Assembly (NCBI RefSeq): GCF_011605345.1
Contig: NZ_JAAOXM010000001.1
Location: forward strand, 248,001 to 312,000
Direction of reading: 5' to 3'
Length of the DNA: 64,000 bases
DNA from: Burkholderia sp. D-99
Lineage (GTDB): Bacteria; Pseudomonadota; Gammaproteobacteria; Burkholderiales; Burkholderiaceae
Shown piece by piece: positions 8,415 through 17,146 of this stretch. Under the pieces are notes generated by a model. It was not told the origin of the DNA. It worked only from the letters and a program-made list of their open reading frames with translations, and made no database searches. Every line of letters begins with the position of its first letter. Within the stretch, counting starts at the first letter, position 1. A program made the translations under genes and the position numbers.

Positions 8415-9404
8415 TTACTTCGCCGCCAACGCCGTCGCCACCCGCTTGTCGCTCCAGGCATTATCAGCAACGCTCAGCTTCTGCGGAATCAGCTTAGCCC
8501 CATAAAACGCATCGGCAACGCCCTGCTGAACCGCGACGATCTTCTCGTCGACTGGCACCGCGCCGAACGGCACGCGCTTGATCCACGTCTCGACGAGCGC
8601 AAGCGGCAGCCCGACTTTCGGCGCGATCAGCGCGGCGGTTTCGGCCGAATGCCCGTTGACCCACAGTCCCGTCTCCCGCGCCTGTTTCAGGATCGCGCCG
8701 ACCACGTCGCCATGCTGCTCCGCGAAGTCCCGTGTCGCCTCGTAGAAGTTGTTCGCCGGCGTGAGGCCCGTGTAGTCGGACAACGTGCGGATCTTCAGCG
8801 AATGCTGCGCGGCCGCGTAATACGGATCCCAGACGGCCCACGCGTCGACATTGCCGCTTTCGAACGCGGCGCGCGCGTCGGCGGGCGGCAGGTACACGGG
8901 GCGGATTTCGTCGTAGCGCACGCCGGCCTTCTTCAGCGCCACCAGCAGCAGGTAGTTCGCGCTCGAGCCTTTCTGCAGCGCGACCTTCTTGCCGCGCAGT
9001 TCGGCGAGCGAGCGGATCGGCGAATCGGCCTTCACGAATACGGCTTCGTTGTGCGGCGACGGCGGTTCCGCGCCGACGTACACGAAGCGCACGCCCGCTG
9101 CCTGCGCGAACACCGGCGGCGGTGCGCCCGTATAGCCGAAGTCGATGCTGTTCGCGTTCAGCGCTTCGAGCAGTTGCGGGCCGGCCGGGAATTCGAACCA
9201 CTGGACGTTGTAGCCAAGCGGCTTGAGCCGTGCTTCGAGCGAGCCTTGCGCCTTGATGATCGACAGCAGGCCGGCCTTTTGATAGCCGATGCGCACGACC
9301 TTACCGGTGTCGCCCTGCGCGAAGGCCGACGTGGCGGACAGCGTGACGAGCGCAACGAGCGCGACGGCGGCGGTGCGGGTGATCCAGCGGGTGAAACCAA
9401 TCAT
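8415..9404 (-). CDS. ssuA: aliphatic sulfonate ABC transporter, periplasmic binding protein
   Basis: This 329-residue protein has a Sec signal peptide (hydrophobic core at about residues 11-27, AFA-Q cleavage near 30) followed by an NMT1/SsuA-like binding domain with IGYQKAGLL, GYTGAPPP and KKVALQKGSS. SsuA proteins deliver alkanesulfonates to the SsuBC permease in sulfur limitation. No permease, ATPase or sulfonatase gene adjoins it, so it is an orphan that either shares a distant transporter or has another ligand. The symbol is by family only. Confidence 0.82.
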   Translation of the reverse strand: MIGFTRWITRTAAVALVALVTLSATSAFAQGDTGKVVRIGYQKAGLLSIIKAQGSLEARLKPLGYNVQWFEFPAGPQLLEALNANSIDFGYTGAPPPVFAQAAGVRFVYVGAEPPSPHNEAVFVKADSPIRSLAELRGKKVALQKGSSANYLLLVALKKAGVRYDEIRPVYLPPADARAAFESGNVDAWAVWDPYYAAAQHSLKIRTLSDYTGLTPANNFYEATRDFAEQHGDVVGAILKQARETGLWVNGHSAETAALIAPKVGLPLALVETWIKRVPFGAVPVDEKIVAVQQGVADAFYGAKLIPQKLSVADNAWSDKRVATALAAK

Positions 9405-9527
9405 CGAACGGACTCCATGCGAAACGTCTTCGGGCGAGCGGCGGTGCCGCTCGGTTGGAAGAATCGTCGCATGAGCGATCGCACCCGCAAACGAAGCATT
9501 GCCGATAAGAATATGACGGCGGCGGCC

Positions 9528-10367
9528 CTATGCTTTGTCGCCGTCGTCTTGCGTATCGGGCGTACCGGACTGGCGCGCCGCTTCGTCGCTGAGCTTCTTG
9601 TCGAGGATCGTCGCGACGCGGCCGCCGAGATACGCGCTCGCCGCGGTTTCCAGCGCGCGGTTCGTCTCGCCTTCGACGAACACGGCCGCGAGCGGGCGCA
9701 GGCGCCAGATCGCGTCGACCAGTTCGGGCACGTCGGTGGCGGGCGGCAGCGTGCCGGCGTCGTAGCGGTCGAGCCGCTTCACGACGAGATCGACGAGCAG
9801 CCGCGCGATCGCGTCGAAGTGCGGCCGCGCGAGGCTGATCACGTCGAGCAGTTCGCGCGGCGGGATGCCTTCCTTCGTCATCGCGGCCGCCGCCTCGAGC
9901 AGCGCCGGGCTCTTCGCGACGAATGACAGGCCGCGCCGTTCGAGCAGCCCGAGCTCGGTCACGCGCGAAAGCTGCGTGGTGGCCTGCGGGCCGAACATCT
10001 GTGCGAGCGCGGCGAGCGAATAGGTCTTCGGCAGTTCATGCGACCAACGGCCGCCGATCGCGTTTTCGAGGCCGAGGATCGAGCGCAGGTCGTGGCCTTC
10101 GTCGATCGCCTTGATCAGGTCCTGGATGTTCGACAGCGTATAGCCGCGCGCGAGCAGGTGGTTGATCAGCTTCAGGCGCGCGACGTGCGTGTCGTCGTAG
10201 ATGCCGACGCGCCCGCGCTTCTCGGGCGGCGCGAGCAAACCGCGATCCTGGTACGCGCGGACGTTGCGCACGGTCGTGTCGGACACGCGCGCCAGTTCGT
10301 CGACCGTGTACTCGTTGCGGGAATCCGCCGCGGCCTCGTCAGGGGTGGAATGAGTCTGTTTTGACAT
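9528..10367 (-). CDS. MerR-family transcriptional regulator
   Basis: This 279-residue protein has an N-terminal MerR winged helix (YTVDELARVSDTTVRNVRAY, then RGRVGIYDD) followed by a long helical C-terminal region with no cysteine cluster, so it is not a metal sensor of the classical type. The length is well above short MerR proteins and suggests an unknown effector domain. It ends 10 bp from the GNAT gene start on the same strand, so the pair is probably one transcript. Targets are unknown. Confidence 0.85.
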   Translation of the reverse strand: MSKQTHSTPDEAAADSRNEYTVDELARVSDTTVRNVRAYQDRGLLAPPEKRGRVGIYDDTHVARLKLINHLLARGYTLSNIQDLIKAIDEGHDLRSILGLENAIGGRWSHELPKTYSLAALAQMFGPQATTQLSRVTELGLLERRGLSFVAKSPALLEAAAAMTKEGIPPRELLDVISLARPHFDAIARLLVDLVVKRLDRYDAGTLPPATDVPELVDAIWRLRPLAAVFVEGETNRALETAASAYLGGRVATILDKKLSDEAARQSGTPDTQDDGDKA

Positions 10368-10376
10368 GCGGCCATT

Positions 10377-10949
10377 CTAGCGCGACGCGGCGGGCTCGGG
10401 CGAGGCGGGGAGCGTGTGTGCGCCGTCGCCGAGCGGGCGCTGCAGCAGTGCCGTGTCGATCCAGCGGCCGTGCTTGAAGCCGACCGCCTTCAGCGTGCCG
10501 GCCGGCTCGAAGCCGAACGCGCGATGCAGCGACGTCGAACCGCCCGTGCCGCCGTCGGCGATGACCGCGACCATCTGCCGCCACGGGCCGGCCTCGCAGC
10601 GCGCGATCAGCGCCGCGAGCAGTGCGCGGCCGATCCCGCGCCCGCGCTGCGCATCGTCGATGTAGATCGAATCCTCGATCGTGAAGCGGTATGCGCTGCG
10701 CGTGCGGTAAGGCGTCGCGTAGGCGTAGCCGGCCACGCGGCCGTCGCATTCGGCGACGAGATACGGCAGCCCGTGGCCCAGTACCGCGTCGCGGCGCGCG
10801 CGCAGCTCGGCGGCGTCGGGCGGTGTTTCCTCGAACGACGCGACGCCGTGGCGGACGTGGTGCGCATAGATTGCATGGATAGCGGCGAGATCGGCGTCGG
10901 TCGAATCACGGACGATGCAGGCGGCGGGCGTGGCTGGCGTGGTGGACAT
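10377..10949 (-). CDS. GNAT acetyltransferase, phosphinothricin/methionine-sulfoximine type
   Basis: This 190-residue protein has the acetyl-CoA loop QRGRGIGRALL, the preceding SIYIDDAQRG strand and the STSLHRAFGFEPAGTL region that mark the PAT/MddA subgroup. Members acetylate phosphinothricin, methionine sulfoximine or sulfone. It is probably a detoxification enzyme for such amino-acid analogues, and substrate preference cannot be read. It lies upstream of the MerR gene on the same strand. Confidence 0.87.
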   Translation of the reverse strand: MSTTPATPAACIVRDSTDADLAAIHAIYAHHVRHGVASFEETPPDAAELRARRDAVLGHGLPYLVAECDGRVAGYAYATPYRTRSAYRFTIEDSIYIDDAQRGRGIGRALLAALIARCEAGPWRQMVAVIADGGTGGSTSLHRAFGFEPAGTLKAVGFKHGRWIDTALLQRPLGDGAHTLPASPEPAASR

Positions 10950-11046
10950 GGTGACGGGGCGGCAGGGCGGGGTGCGGGCAAACCATGACTATGCGGGCGA
11001 TTGCGTGACGCGTAAAGCGGCGGCCGCGCGTCCGGCGCCGCGGCGT

Positions 11047-12066
11047 TCAGTTCGGCGCGCGCTTCTTTTGCGTGTCGCGCGGCAACTCGTCAAAGCGGGC
11101 GAAGTAGTAAGCGGAAAAGCGGCCGAGGTGCCCGAAGCCGAACGTCAGCGCCGTATCGGTGATGCTGGCCACCGGGTCGGTCAGCAACTGCACGCGCGCG
11201 GCGTCCAGCCGGATGTTGCGCAGCAGCTCCATCGGGGTCGCGCCGTGATAGCGGCGACACAGCACGTTCAGCGTCCGCAGGCTGACGCCGGCCGCGCGGG
11301 CGAGATCCTCGAGCGAGATCGGCGCGCAGAGCCGCGCGTGGATGAATTCGTGCAGCGCGTCCATCTGCCGGATGCCGCCGCGCGATCCGGCTTGCGCGGG
11401 TGCGCCGCGCGCTTGCAGCGCCGGGCCGGCATGCACAGCAGCGGGCGACGGCGGGCAATGCACGAGCAGGAACAGCGCAAGGCTTCGTTCGAAGTGGTCG
11501 CGCCATTCGGCCCGGATGCCGCCGTCGTCGGCAACGGCGAGCACGTTGAGCAGCGACTGCGCAATCAGATCCCATTGCGACGCAAGCGCCGTCGGCAACA
11601 GGAAGCCTGGCGCGAGGCCGGGCGCCGCGTCGTCGGGCGGGCGGCCGCGGACCGAGTGCATCAGCGAATCGGGCACCTTGACGATCAGTTGCCGGGTGCC
11701 GGATCGCCAGCGGAGGCGGACGCGCGACGTCGGCGCCAGCACGGCGGTGCGCCCTTCGGACACGCCCATCACGTGCCCGTCGCACTCGATTTCGGCGCCG
11801 CCCGCGAGGGACGTGTGGACCAGCGAAAAGCCGTCGAAGGGGCGCGGGGCGACCTCGACTTCGGCGCCGTACTGCAGCGCGTAGACGCTCAGGTGATTCA
11901 GTTGCCCCTTGAAAAGCGCTGCGTCGGGTACGCCCTGCTTCCAGCGCAGCGCATGCTCGGCCAGTTCCAGCGAGACCTGCTCGTGCGCATCCGCGCGCAG
12001 GCCGGATCGGAACACGCAATTCCGATACAGCGCGGACAGCACGTCCGCATTCGGGGTGAGGGGCAT
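11047..12066 (-). CDS. AraC-family regulator (AraC-binding-like N-domain)
   Basis: This 339-residue protein has an N-terminal AraC-binding-like domain and a C-terminal double helix-turn-helix (LEDLARAAGVSLRTLNVLCRRYHG, then FGFGHLGRFSAYYFARF). This is the XylS/BenR-like layout common in control of aromatic-acid genes. It is divergent from an aromatic-acid:H+ symporter and porin, so it probably activates their expression in response to an aromatic carboxylate. Confidence 0.88.
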   Translation of the reverse strand: MPLTPNADVLSALYRNCVFRSGLRADAHEQVSLELAEHALRWKQGVPDAALFKGQLNHLSVYALQYGAEVEVAPRPFDGFSLVHTSLAGGAEIECDGHVMGVSEGRTAVLAPTSRVRLRWRSGTRQLIVKVPDSLMHSVRGRPPDDAAPGLAPGFLLPTALASQWDLIAQSLLNVLAVADDGGIRAEWRDHFERSLALFLLVHCPPSPAAVHAGPALQARGAPAQAGSRGGIRQMDALHEFIHARLCAPISLEDLARAAGVSLRTLNVLCRRYHGATPMELLRNIRLDAARVQLLTDPVASITDTALTFGFGHLGRFSAYYFARFDELPRDTQKKRAPN

Positions 12067-12156
12067 GGGGCGTCTCCTGCGTGGCGATTTTCGTGCAGCA
12101 CATCAGCTGGCCGCGGATGCGCGTCGTGCCACATCGGTTTCTCTTGTGAGCGAGAT

Positions 12157-12319
12157 ATCCTGAAAGGATGATATTGATCTTTGTCAGGCTTGTCGAAAGT
12201 TTCGCAAGAATCGGATAGTCCCATCCTCGCCGGGGAAAAATCCGGATAGCGCGCGGCGTACGGCGTGCGGCACGAGAAAAACGGATCGAATTCGCGAGCC
12301 GCCTGCAAATTCCGGATAG
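12157..12319. promoter_or_regulatory. repeated TCCGGATAG boxes and a palindrome in a divergent promoter
   Basis: In the 429-bp gap between the AraC gene and the transporter there are three same-direction boxes: TCGGATAG at 12211, TCCGGATAG at 12241 and TCCGGATAG at 12311. An ATATCCT-GAA-AGGAT palindrome lies near 12155. Direct half-site repeats suit AraC/XylS proteins, which bind tandem sites. No gene is seen elsewhere in the gap. Confidence 0.45.
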
Positions 12320-12495
12320 TGGAAATCATTGTGGCTTCCTACACTGCGCCGGCAGCCGGAGAACCGCGGCGCATTCACGGTAATGATTCGTACAACTACT
12401 AAATTGATGGGTTGATCGATCGTATTAGTTCGAACTCGCGTCATGCGACGGCTACCGCCGGGCCCGAATCCCCTCTGGAAAAGGAAGGAAGCTCC

Positions 12496-13860
12496 ATGCG
12501 TCAAATCAACCTGCAGGCGCTCTCGGACGATGCGCGGCTGGGCAAGCTGCACGGCGTCGTGCTGTTCTGGTGCGCGCTGATCATCGTGTTCGACGGTTAC
12601 GACCTGGCCGTGGCCGGCATCGCGCTGCCGGCGATCATGAACGAGATGGGCGTCAACCCCGCGCAGGCCGGTTTCATGGTCAGCTCGGCCCTGTTCGGCA
12701 TGATGTTCGGCAACATCGTGTTCGGGACCGTCGCCGAGCGGATCGGGCGCCGCTGGGCCATCGCGGCCTGCCTGACGCTGTTCAGCGTCTTTACCGCGGC
12801 GGCCGGGCTGGCGCCGACGCCCGCATTGTTCGGTGCGGCCCGCTTCGTTGCGGGCATCGGCATCGGCGGCGTGATGCCGAACGTGATCGCCCACATGACC
12901 GAGTACGCGCCGCGCCGCGTGCGCAGCACGCTGGTGACGCTGATGTTCAGCGGCTATTCGGTCGGCGGCATGCTGGCGGCCGTGATGGGCAGGGGGATGA
13001 TCGAGGCGTACGGATGGCAGTCCGTGTTCGTTGCCGCGGGTGCGCCGGTGCTGCTCGTTCCGCTGCTCGTGAAATGGATGCCGGAATCGCTGCCGTTCCT
13101 GATCCGGCGCGGCAGGACCGACGACCTCGCGCGGATCGCACGCCGGCTCGATCCCGCATACCAGTATCAACCGGGCGACTGTTATGTCGTTCCGCGCGAC
13201 GACAAGGCGGGCGGCGCGCCGGTCCGCCAGCTGTTCGACGACGGTCGTGGCTTCAGCACGGTCATGTTCTGGATCGCGTGCTTCATGTGCCTGTTCATGG
13301 TGTATGCGCTCAGCTCGTGGCTGACGAGGCTGATGGCGAGCGCCGGCTACAGCCTCGGCTCCGCGTTGACGTTCGTGCTGGTGCTGAATGCCGGCGCGAT
13401 GGTCGGCGCAATCGGCGGCGGCTGGCTGGCCGATCGCTTTCCGATCAAGACGGTGCTCGTGTCGATGTATCTGCTCGCCGCGGTGTCGATCACGCTGCTC
13501 GGCTACAAGATGCCGACCGCGCTGCTGTTCGTGCTGGTCGGCCTCGCCGGCGCGTCGACGATCGGCACGCAGATCGTCAACTGCGCGTATGCGGGACAGT
13601 TCTACCCGATGGCGATCCGCTCGACCGGCATCGGCTGGACCTTGGGCGTGGGCCGCAGCGGCGCGATCCTGGCGCCGATCGTCATCGGTTTGCTGGTGGG
13701 TATCGATCTGCCGCTGGAGCAAAACTTCATGGCGATCGGATTGCCCGCGCTGGCGGCGGCCGTCGCGGTCGGCCTGATCGATCATCGGCGCTCGGCGTCG
13801 CATCACGGCCTTGCGGCTTCGGCCGGCGAACCGCAGGCGTCGCCCGCCCGGCAGTCCTGA
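12496..13860 (+). CDS. MFS aromatic acid:H+ symporter (AAHS type)
   Basis: This 454-residue protein has 12 predicted membrane helices. TM1 holds the AAHS signature FDGYDLAVAG, and the loop 2-3 motif is GTVAERIGRRWA. AAHS members (PcaK, BenK, MhpT) import benzoate, hydroxybenzoates or related acids with protons. The ATG has an AAGGAAGG ribosome site; a longer frame adds 28 unlikely residues. A porin gene follows 89 bp later and an AraC regulator is divergent. No ring-cleavage enzyme adjoins, so the catabolic genes must lie elsewhere. Confidence 0.9.
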   Translation: MRQINLQALSDDARLGKLHGVVLFWCALIIVFDGYDLAVAGIALPAIMNEMGVNPAQAGFMVSSALFGMMFGNIVFGTVAERIGRRWAIAACLTLFSVFTAAAGLAPTPALFGAARFVAGIGIGGVMPNVIAHMTEYAPRRVRSTLVTLMFSGYSVGGMLAAVMGRGMIEAYGWQSVFVAAGAPVLLVPLLVKWMPESLPFLIRRGRTDDLARIARRLDPAYQYQPGDCYVVPRDDKAGGAPVRQLFDDGRGFSTVMFWIACFMCLFMVYALSSWLTRLMASAGYSLGSALTFVLVLNAGAMVGAIGGGWLADRFPIKTVLVSMYLLAAVSITLLGYKMPTALLFVLVGLAGASTIGTQIVNCAYAGQFYPMAIRSTGIGWTLGVGRSGAILAPIVIGLLVGIDLPLEQNFMAIGLPALAAAVAVGLIDHRRSASHHGLAASAGEPQASPARQS

Positions 13861-13949
13861 ATGGCACACCGGCGCGGCGCCGGCGCGCGGCCGCCGGTCT
13901 GTCGTGCGCGGCAACGCAGCGTCCTTCGTCTTTTGGGAGAAATTCAGTC

Positions 13950-15071
13950 ATGCATATCGATTCGAGGGCAGTGAAGGCGATGATGAAGGGGAGCATGCCC
14001 GTGTGGGCGCTGGCGGCGGCATCGTCGATCGCGCATGCGCAAGGCGGCGTGACCCTGTACGGCATCGTCGATACCGGCATTTCGTACTACAACCATGCGG
14101 GGAGGGGCGGATCGGTGGTGGGCATGCCGCATCTGACCGGCGAATTGCCGTCGCGGTGGGGCGTGAAGGGAACCGAAGACCTGGGTGGCGGCAACCGGGC
14201 GTTTTTCGTGCTGGAGAACGGCTTCCAGCCAGGCACCGGTCGGCTCAATTACGGCGGGCGACTGTTCGGCCGACAGGCAAACGTGGGGCTGAGCAGCGAT
14301 TACGGAACGCTCACGCTCGGCAGGCAAATGAACATGACGGCCTACGCGCTTGCCAACGCCGACGTGATCGGGCCGTCCATTCATTCGCCGAGCAGCTTCG
14401 ACGCGTATCTGCCGAATGCGCGCAGCGACAACGCGATCGGCTACCTGGGGAAGTTCCGCGGGCTCACGATCGGCGGCACGTACAGCTTCGGCCGCGATGC
14501 TGCCGGGCCGGCCGGGCCTTCGGCCACCGGTTGCGCGGGGCAGGTGCCGGGCAATCCGCTCGCGTGCCGGCAATATACGGCCCTGGTCGCTTACGAAGCG
14601 ACGCGCTTCGGCGTCGCGGTGTCCTACGACGTGAAGCGCGGTGGGGCGGGCGCATCGGCGCCGCTCGACAGCAGCGCCCATACGAGCACGCACAGCGTCG
14701 TCGACGGATACGCGGTGATGGGGCGCGCGAAGCTTGGCGCGGGATGGATCCGGAACAACGTTGCGGCGGCCGTCCATTTACAGACCGACATTTTCTTCGC
14801 GGGCGCTACGTATACGCTGACCCCGGCGGTGTCGTTCGACGCGCAAGGCTCGCGTTATCTGCAACGCGGGCCTGCGCACAACGCGAACGCGAACGCGACG
14901 CTGCTGGTCGGGCGCGCCAACCATCAGCTTTCCAAGCGGACGCGCGTCTACACGTCGGTCGGCTACATGCTGAACAGTGCCACGGCCGCCAAGGCGGTCG
15001 CCGCAGGCGGCACGGTCGACACGGGGCGGAACCAGCTGGGGATCATGGCCGGGCTGCAGCAGCGGTTCTGA
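13950..15071 (+). CDS. general Gram-negative porin
   Basis: This 373-residue outer-membrane porin has a signal peptide ending in AHAQ and the mature start GGVTLYGIVDTG typical of beta-proteobacterial 16-strand trimeric porins. Further marks are RWGVKGTEDLGGG, LFGRQANVGL and a C-terminal Phe (LQQRF) needed for Bam assembly. A GGGAGA ribosome site precedes the ATG. Close linkage to the aromatic-acid symporter suggests that it helps the same substrate cross the outer membrane. Confidence 0.9.
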   Translation: MHIDSRAVKAMMKGSMPVWALAAASSIAHAQGGVTLYGIVDTGISYYNHAGRGGSVVGMPHLTGELPSRWGVKGTEDLGGGNRAFFVLENGFQPGTGRLNYGGRLFGRQANVGLSSDYGTLTLGRQMNMTAYALANADVIGPSIHSPSSFDAYLPNARSDNAIGYLGKFRGLTIGGTYSFGRDAAGPAGPSATGCAGQVPGNPLACRQYTALVAYEATRFGVAVSYDVKRGGAGASAPLDSSAHTSTHSVVDGYAVMGRAKLGAGWIRNNVAAAVHLQTDIFFAGATYTLTPAVSFDAQGSRYLQRGPAHNANANATLLVGRANHQLSKRTRVYTSVGYMLNSATAAKAVAAGGTVDTGRNQLGIMAGLQQRF

Positions 15072-15084
15072 CAAGGCCGGGGCG

Positions 15085-16005
15085 TCAGAGCCGGCCGTCC
15101 GCCGCGCGAACCGCGTCGGCAATCGCATCCGCGACGCGCTGCACGCGCGGCGACCGGCGCACGTCCGGGTGGACGACGAGCCAGATTTCTCGCTCGATGT
15201 CGCAGCGGGGCGCGGCCGTCAGCTCGACGAGCGGCGCACCGGCGTGCGCGGCCGGATCGTCGACGAGAAACCTGGGCAGCAGCGCGACACCGGCGCCCGC
15301 CGCGCACGCGCGATGTTGCGCGGCCAGGTCGTTGGTGACGAACGCGAAACGGCGCCCGGCGGCGAAACGTTCGAGCCATTGTTGCTGCGGCGTTTGCGCG
15401 AGCGCGTCGTCGTAGCCGACGAACGCCCAGGTGTCGGGCGGCGCGTCGACCCATTCCGGCGCGGCGCATAGTGCGAAACGCATCGTGCCGAGCCGGCGCA
15501 CGGCGAGCCCCGGTTCGCTCGGCCGCGACAGCCGCACCGCGAGATCGGCTTCGCGCGCGTACAGGTTCGCCGCATGCATCTCGCCCATCAGGTCGATCCG
15601 TAGCGCCGGCCACGCGCGCTGCGCGCGGGCGAGCCGTGGCGCGAGGAAATGGCTGGCGAACACCGGCGACGCCGATACGCGTACCACGCCGTCGAGTGCC
15701 GCGGCACCCTGGGCGGCGCGCGCGAACGCATGCGCGTCGGCTTCGAGGCGGCTCGCGTGCTCGGCGAGGTGCAGCCCTTCATCGGTCGGCGGCCAGCCGC
15801 GCGGCAGCCGGTCGAACAGCCGGATGCCGAGCGCGGACTCCAGCGCGTCGATGCGCCGCGCGACCGTCGAATGCTGAACCTGCAGCGCCCGCGCGGCGGC
15901 CGACAGGCTGCCGCCGCGCATCACCGCGAGAAAGTAGCGGACGTCGTCCCAGCTCATCGGCGGCGCGGACGCGGGTATGGGTTCTTGGTCGGGCGAATTT
16001 TGCAC
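15085..16005 (-). CDS. LysR-family transcriptional regulator
   Basis: This LTTR of 306 residues (or 290 if the ATG beginning MSWDDVRYF is used; the first 16 residues are unlike the family) has the winged helix with LSAAARALQVQHSTVARRI and a substrate-binding domain. It is divergent from a zinc-free quinone reductase gene with an 83-bp gap, which is its likely target. Confidence 0.88.
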   Translation of the reverse strand: MQNSPDQEPIPASAPPMSWDDVRYFLAVMRGGSLSAAARALQVQHSTVARRIDALESALGIRLFDRLPRGWPPTDEGLHLAEHASRLEADAHAFARAAQGAAALDGVVRVSASPVFASHFLAPRLARAQRAWPALRIDLMGEMHAANLYAREADLAVRLSRPSEPGLAVRRLGTMRFALCAAPEWVDAPPDTWAFVGYDDALAQTPQQQWLERFAAGRRFAFVTNDLAAQHRACAAGAGVALLPRFLVDDPAAHAGAPLVELTAAPRCDIEREIWLVVHPDVRRSPRVQRVADAIADAVRAADGRL

Positions 16006-16088
16006 AGTAGATGGGCGATAACCGGGAATTCCGATCGATTATGCACGATGGGATGATCGTGTCACATCATTCGATTGTGAGGAACGTC

Positions 16089-17087
16089 ATGACCCAAACC
16101 ACCACCGCCATCCGGATCGGGATCGATCGCTACGGCGACGCCAGCGTGCTGCGCCGCGTCGATGCACCCGTCGCGCCGCTCGGTGCCGGCGAAGTGCGGA
16201 TTCGCCAGACCGCGATCGGCGTGAATTTCGTCGACATCTATTTCAGGACGGGCGCGCATGCGTTGCCCGCGCTGCCGGACGCGCTCGGCGTCGAGGCTGC
16301 CGGCGTGATCGACGCGGTCGGGCCGGGCGTGACGGATCTCGTCCCTGGCCAACGCGTCGCGTATGCGGGCATGCCGACCGGCAGCTACGCAAGCCTGCGC
16401 ACGATGCCGGCCGAGCGCGTGCTGCCGATCCCCGACGGCTTGAGCGATGACGCGGCGGCTGCCGGGCTGCTGAAAGGGATCACCGTCTACATGCTGCTGC
16501 ATCGTGTCCGGCAGGTTGGGGCCGGCGACACGGTGCTCGTGCATGCGGCGGCAGGCGGCGTCGGGCTGCTGGCGACGCAGTGGGCGCGTGCGCTCGGCGC
16601 GCGCGTGATCGGCACGGTCGGGTCGGCCGCGAAGGCCGCGCTCGTGCGCACGCATGGGGCCGAGGCGGTCGTCGATTATCGCGAGGAGGATTTTGTCGCG
16701 GCGGCACGCGTGTTCGGCGGCGGCGCCGGTGTCGATTACGCGATCGACGGGATCGGCGGCGACGTGCTGATGCGTACGCTCGGTGCGATCCGCCCGTTCG
16801 GGATGGTCGCGAGTATCGGGCAGGTGGCCGCGATCGGTGCGCGGCAGACGTTCGATCTCGACGAACTGGGGCCGGCGCGGTCGATCGCGCTTGCGCGGCC
16901 GAGCGTGCTCGGCTTCATCGCGCGCGACGTTGACGGGTATCGGAAGGCTGCGCGTGCGACGCTCGACCGGCTGGCGAGCGGGATGCACGTGGAGATCGGC
17001 GCGCGGCTACCGCTCGAACAGGCGGCCGATGCGCACCGGCTGCTGGAGTCGCGCGCGACGACGGGCGGGGTCGTGCTGGTGCCGTAA
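16089..17087 (+). CDS. NADPH:quinone reductase, zeta-crystallin type
   Basis: This 332-residue medium-chain reductase lacks the structural-zinc cysteines of alcohol dehydrogenases and carries the nucleotide motif AAAGGVGLLATQWA and early NFVDIYFRTGAH, both typical of QOR/zeta-crystallin. It reduces quinones or activated alkenes with NADPH. The ATG starting MTQTTTAIRIG is chosen because the reading frame upstream has no family similarity. It is divergent from a LysR gene. Confidence 0.9.
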   Translation: MTQTTTAIRIGIDRYGDASVLRRVDAPVAPLGAGEVRIRQTAIGVNFVDIYFRTGAHALPALPDALGVEAAGVIDAVGPGVTDLVPGQRVAYAGMPTGSYASLRTMPAERVLPIPDGLSDDAAAAGLLKGITVYMLLHRVRQVGAGDTVLVHAAAGGVGLLATQWARALGARVIGTVGSAAKAALVRTHGAEAVVDYREEDFVAAARVFGGGAGVDYAIDGIGGDVLMRTLGAIRPFGMVASIGQVAAIGARQTFDLDELGPARSIALARPSVLGFIARDVDGYRKAARATLDRLASGMHVEIGARLPLEQAADAHRLLESRATTGGVVLVP

Positions 17088-17146
17088 CGGCGGGTGGTTG
17101 CGCATCGCGATGCGGCCCGGTGGCTGCGTCGCGATTCGCGGGCCGG

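Noticed and set aside
8415..9404. Complete sulfonate uptake operon
   Set aside because: Only the binding protein is present. The neighbours are LysR and MerR genes, not SsuB, SsuC or SsuD.
12184..13914. Minus-strand open frame of 576 codons
   Set aside because: It is antisense to the MFS transporter; the product is an Arg/His/Asp-rich shadow.
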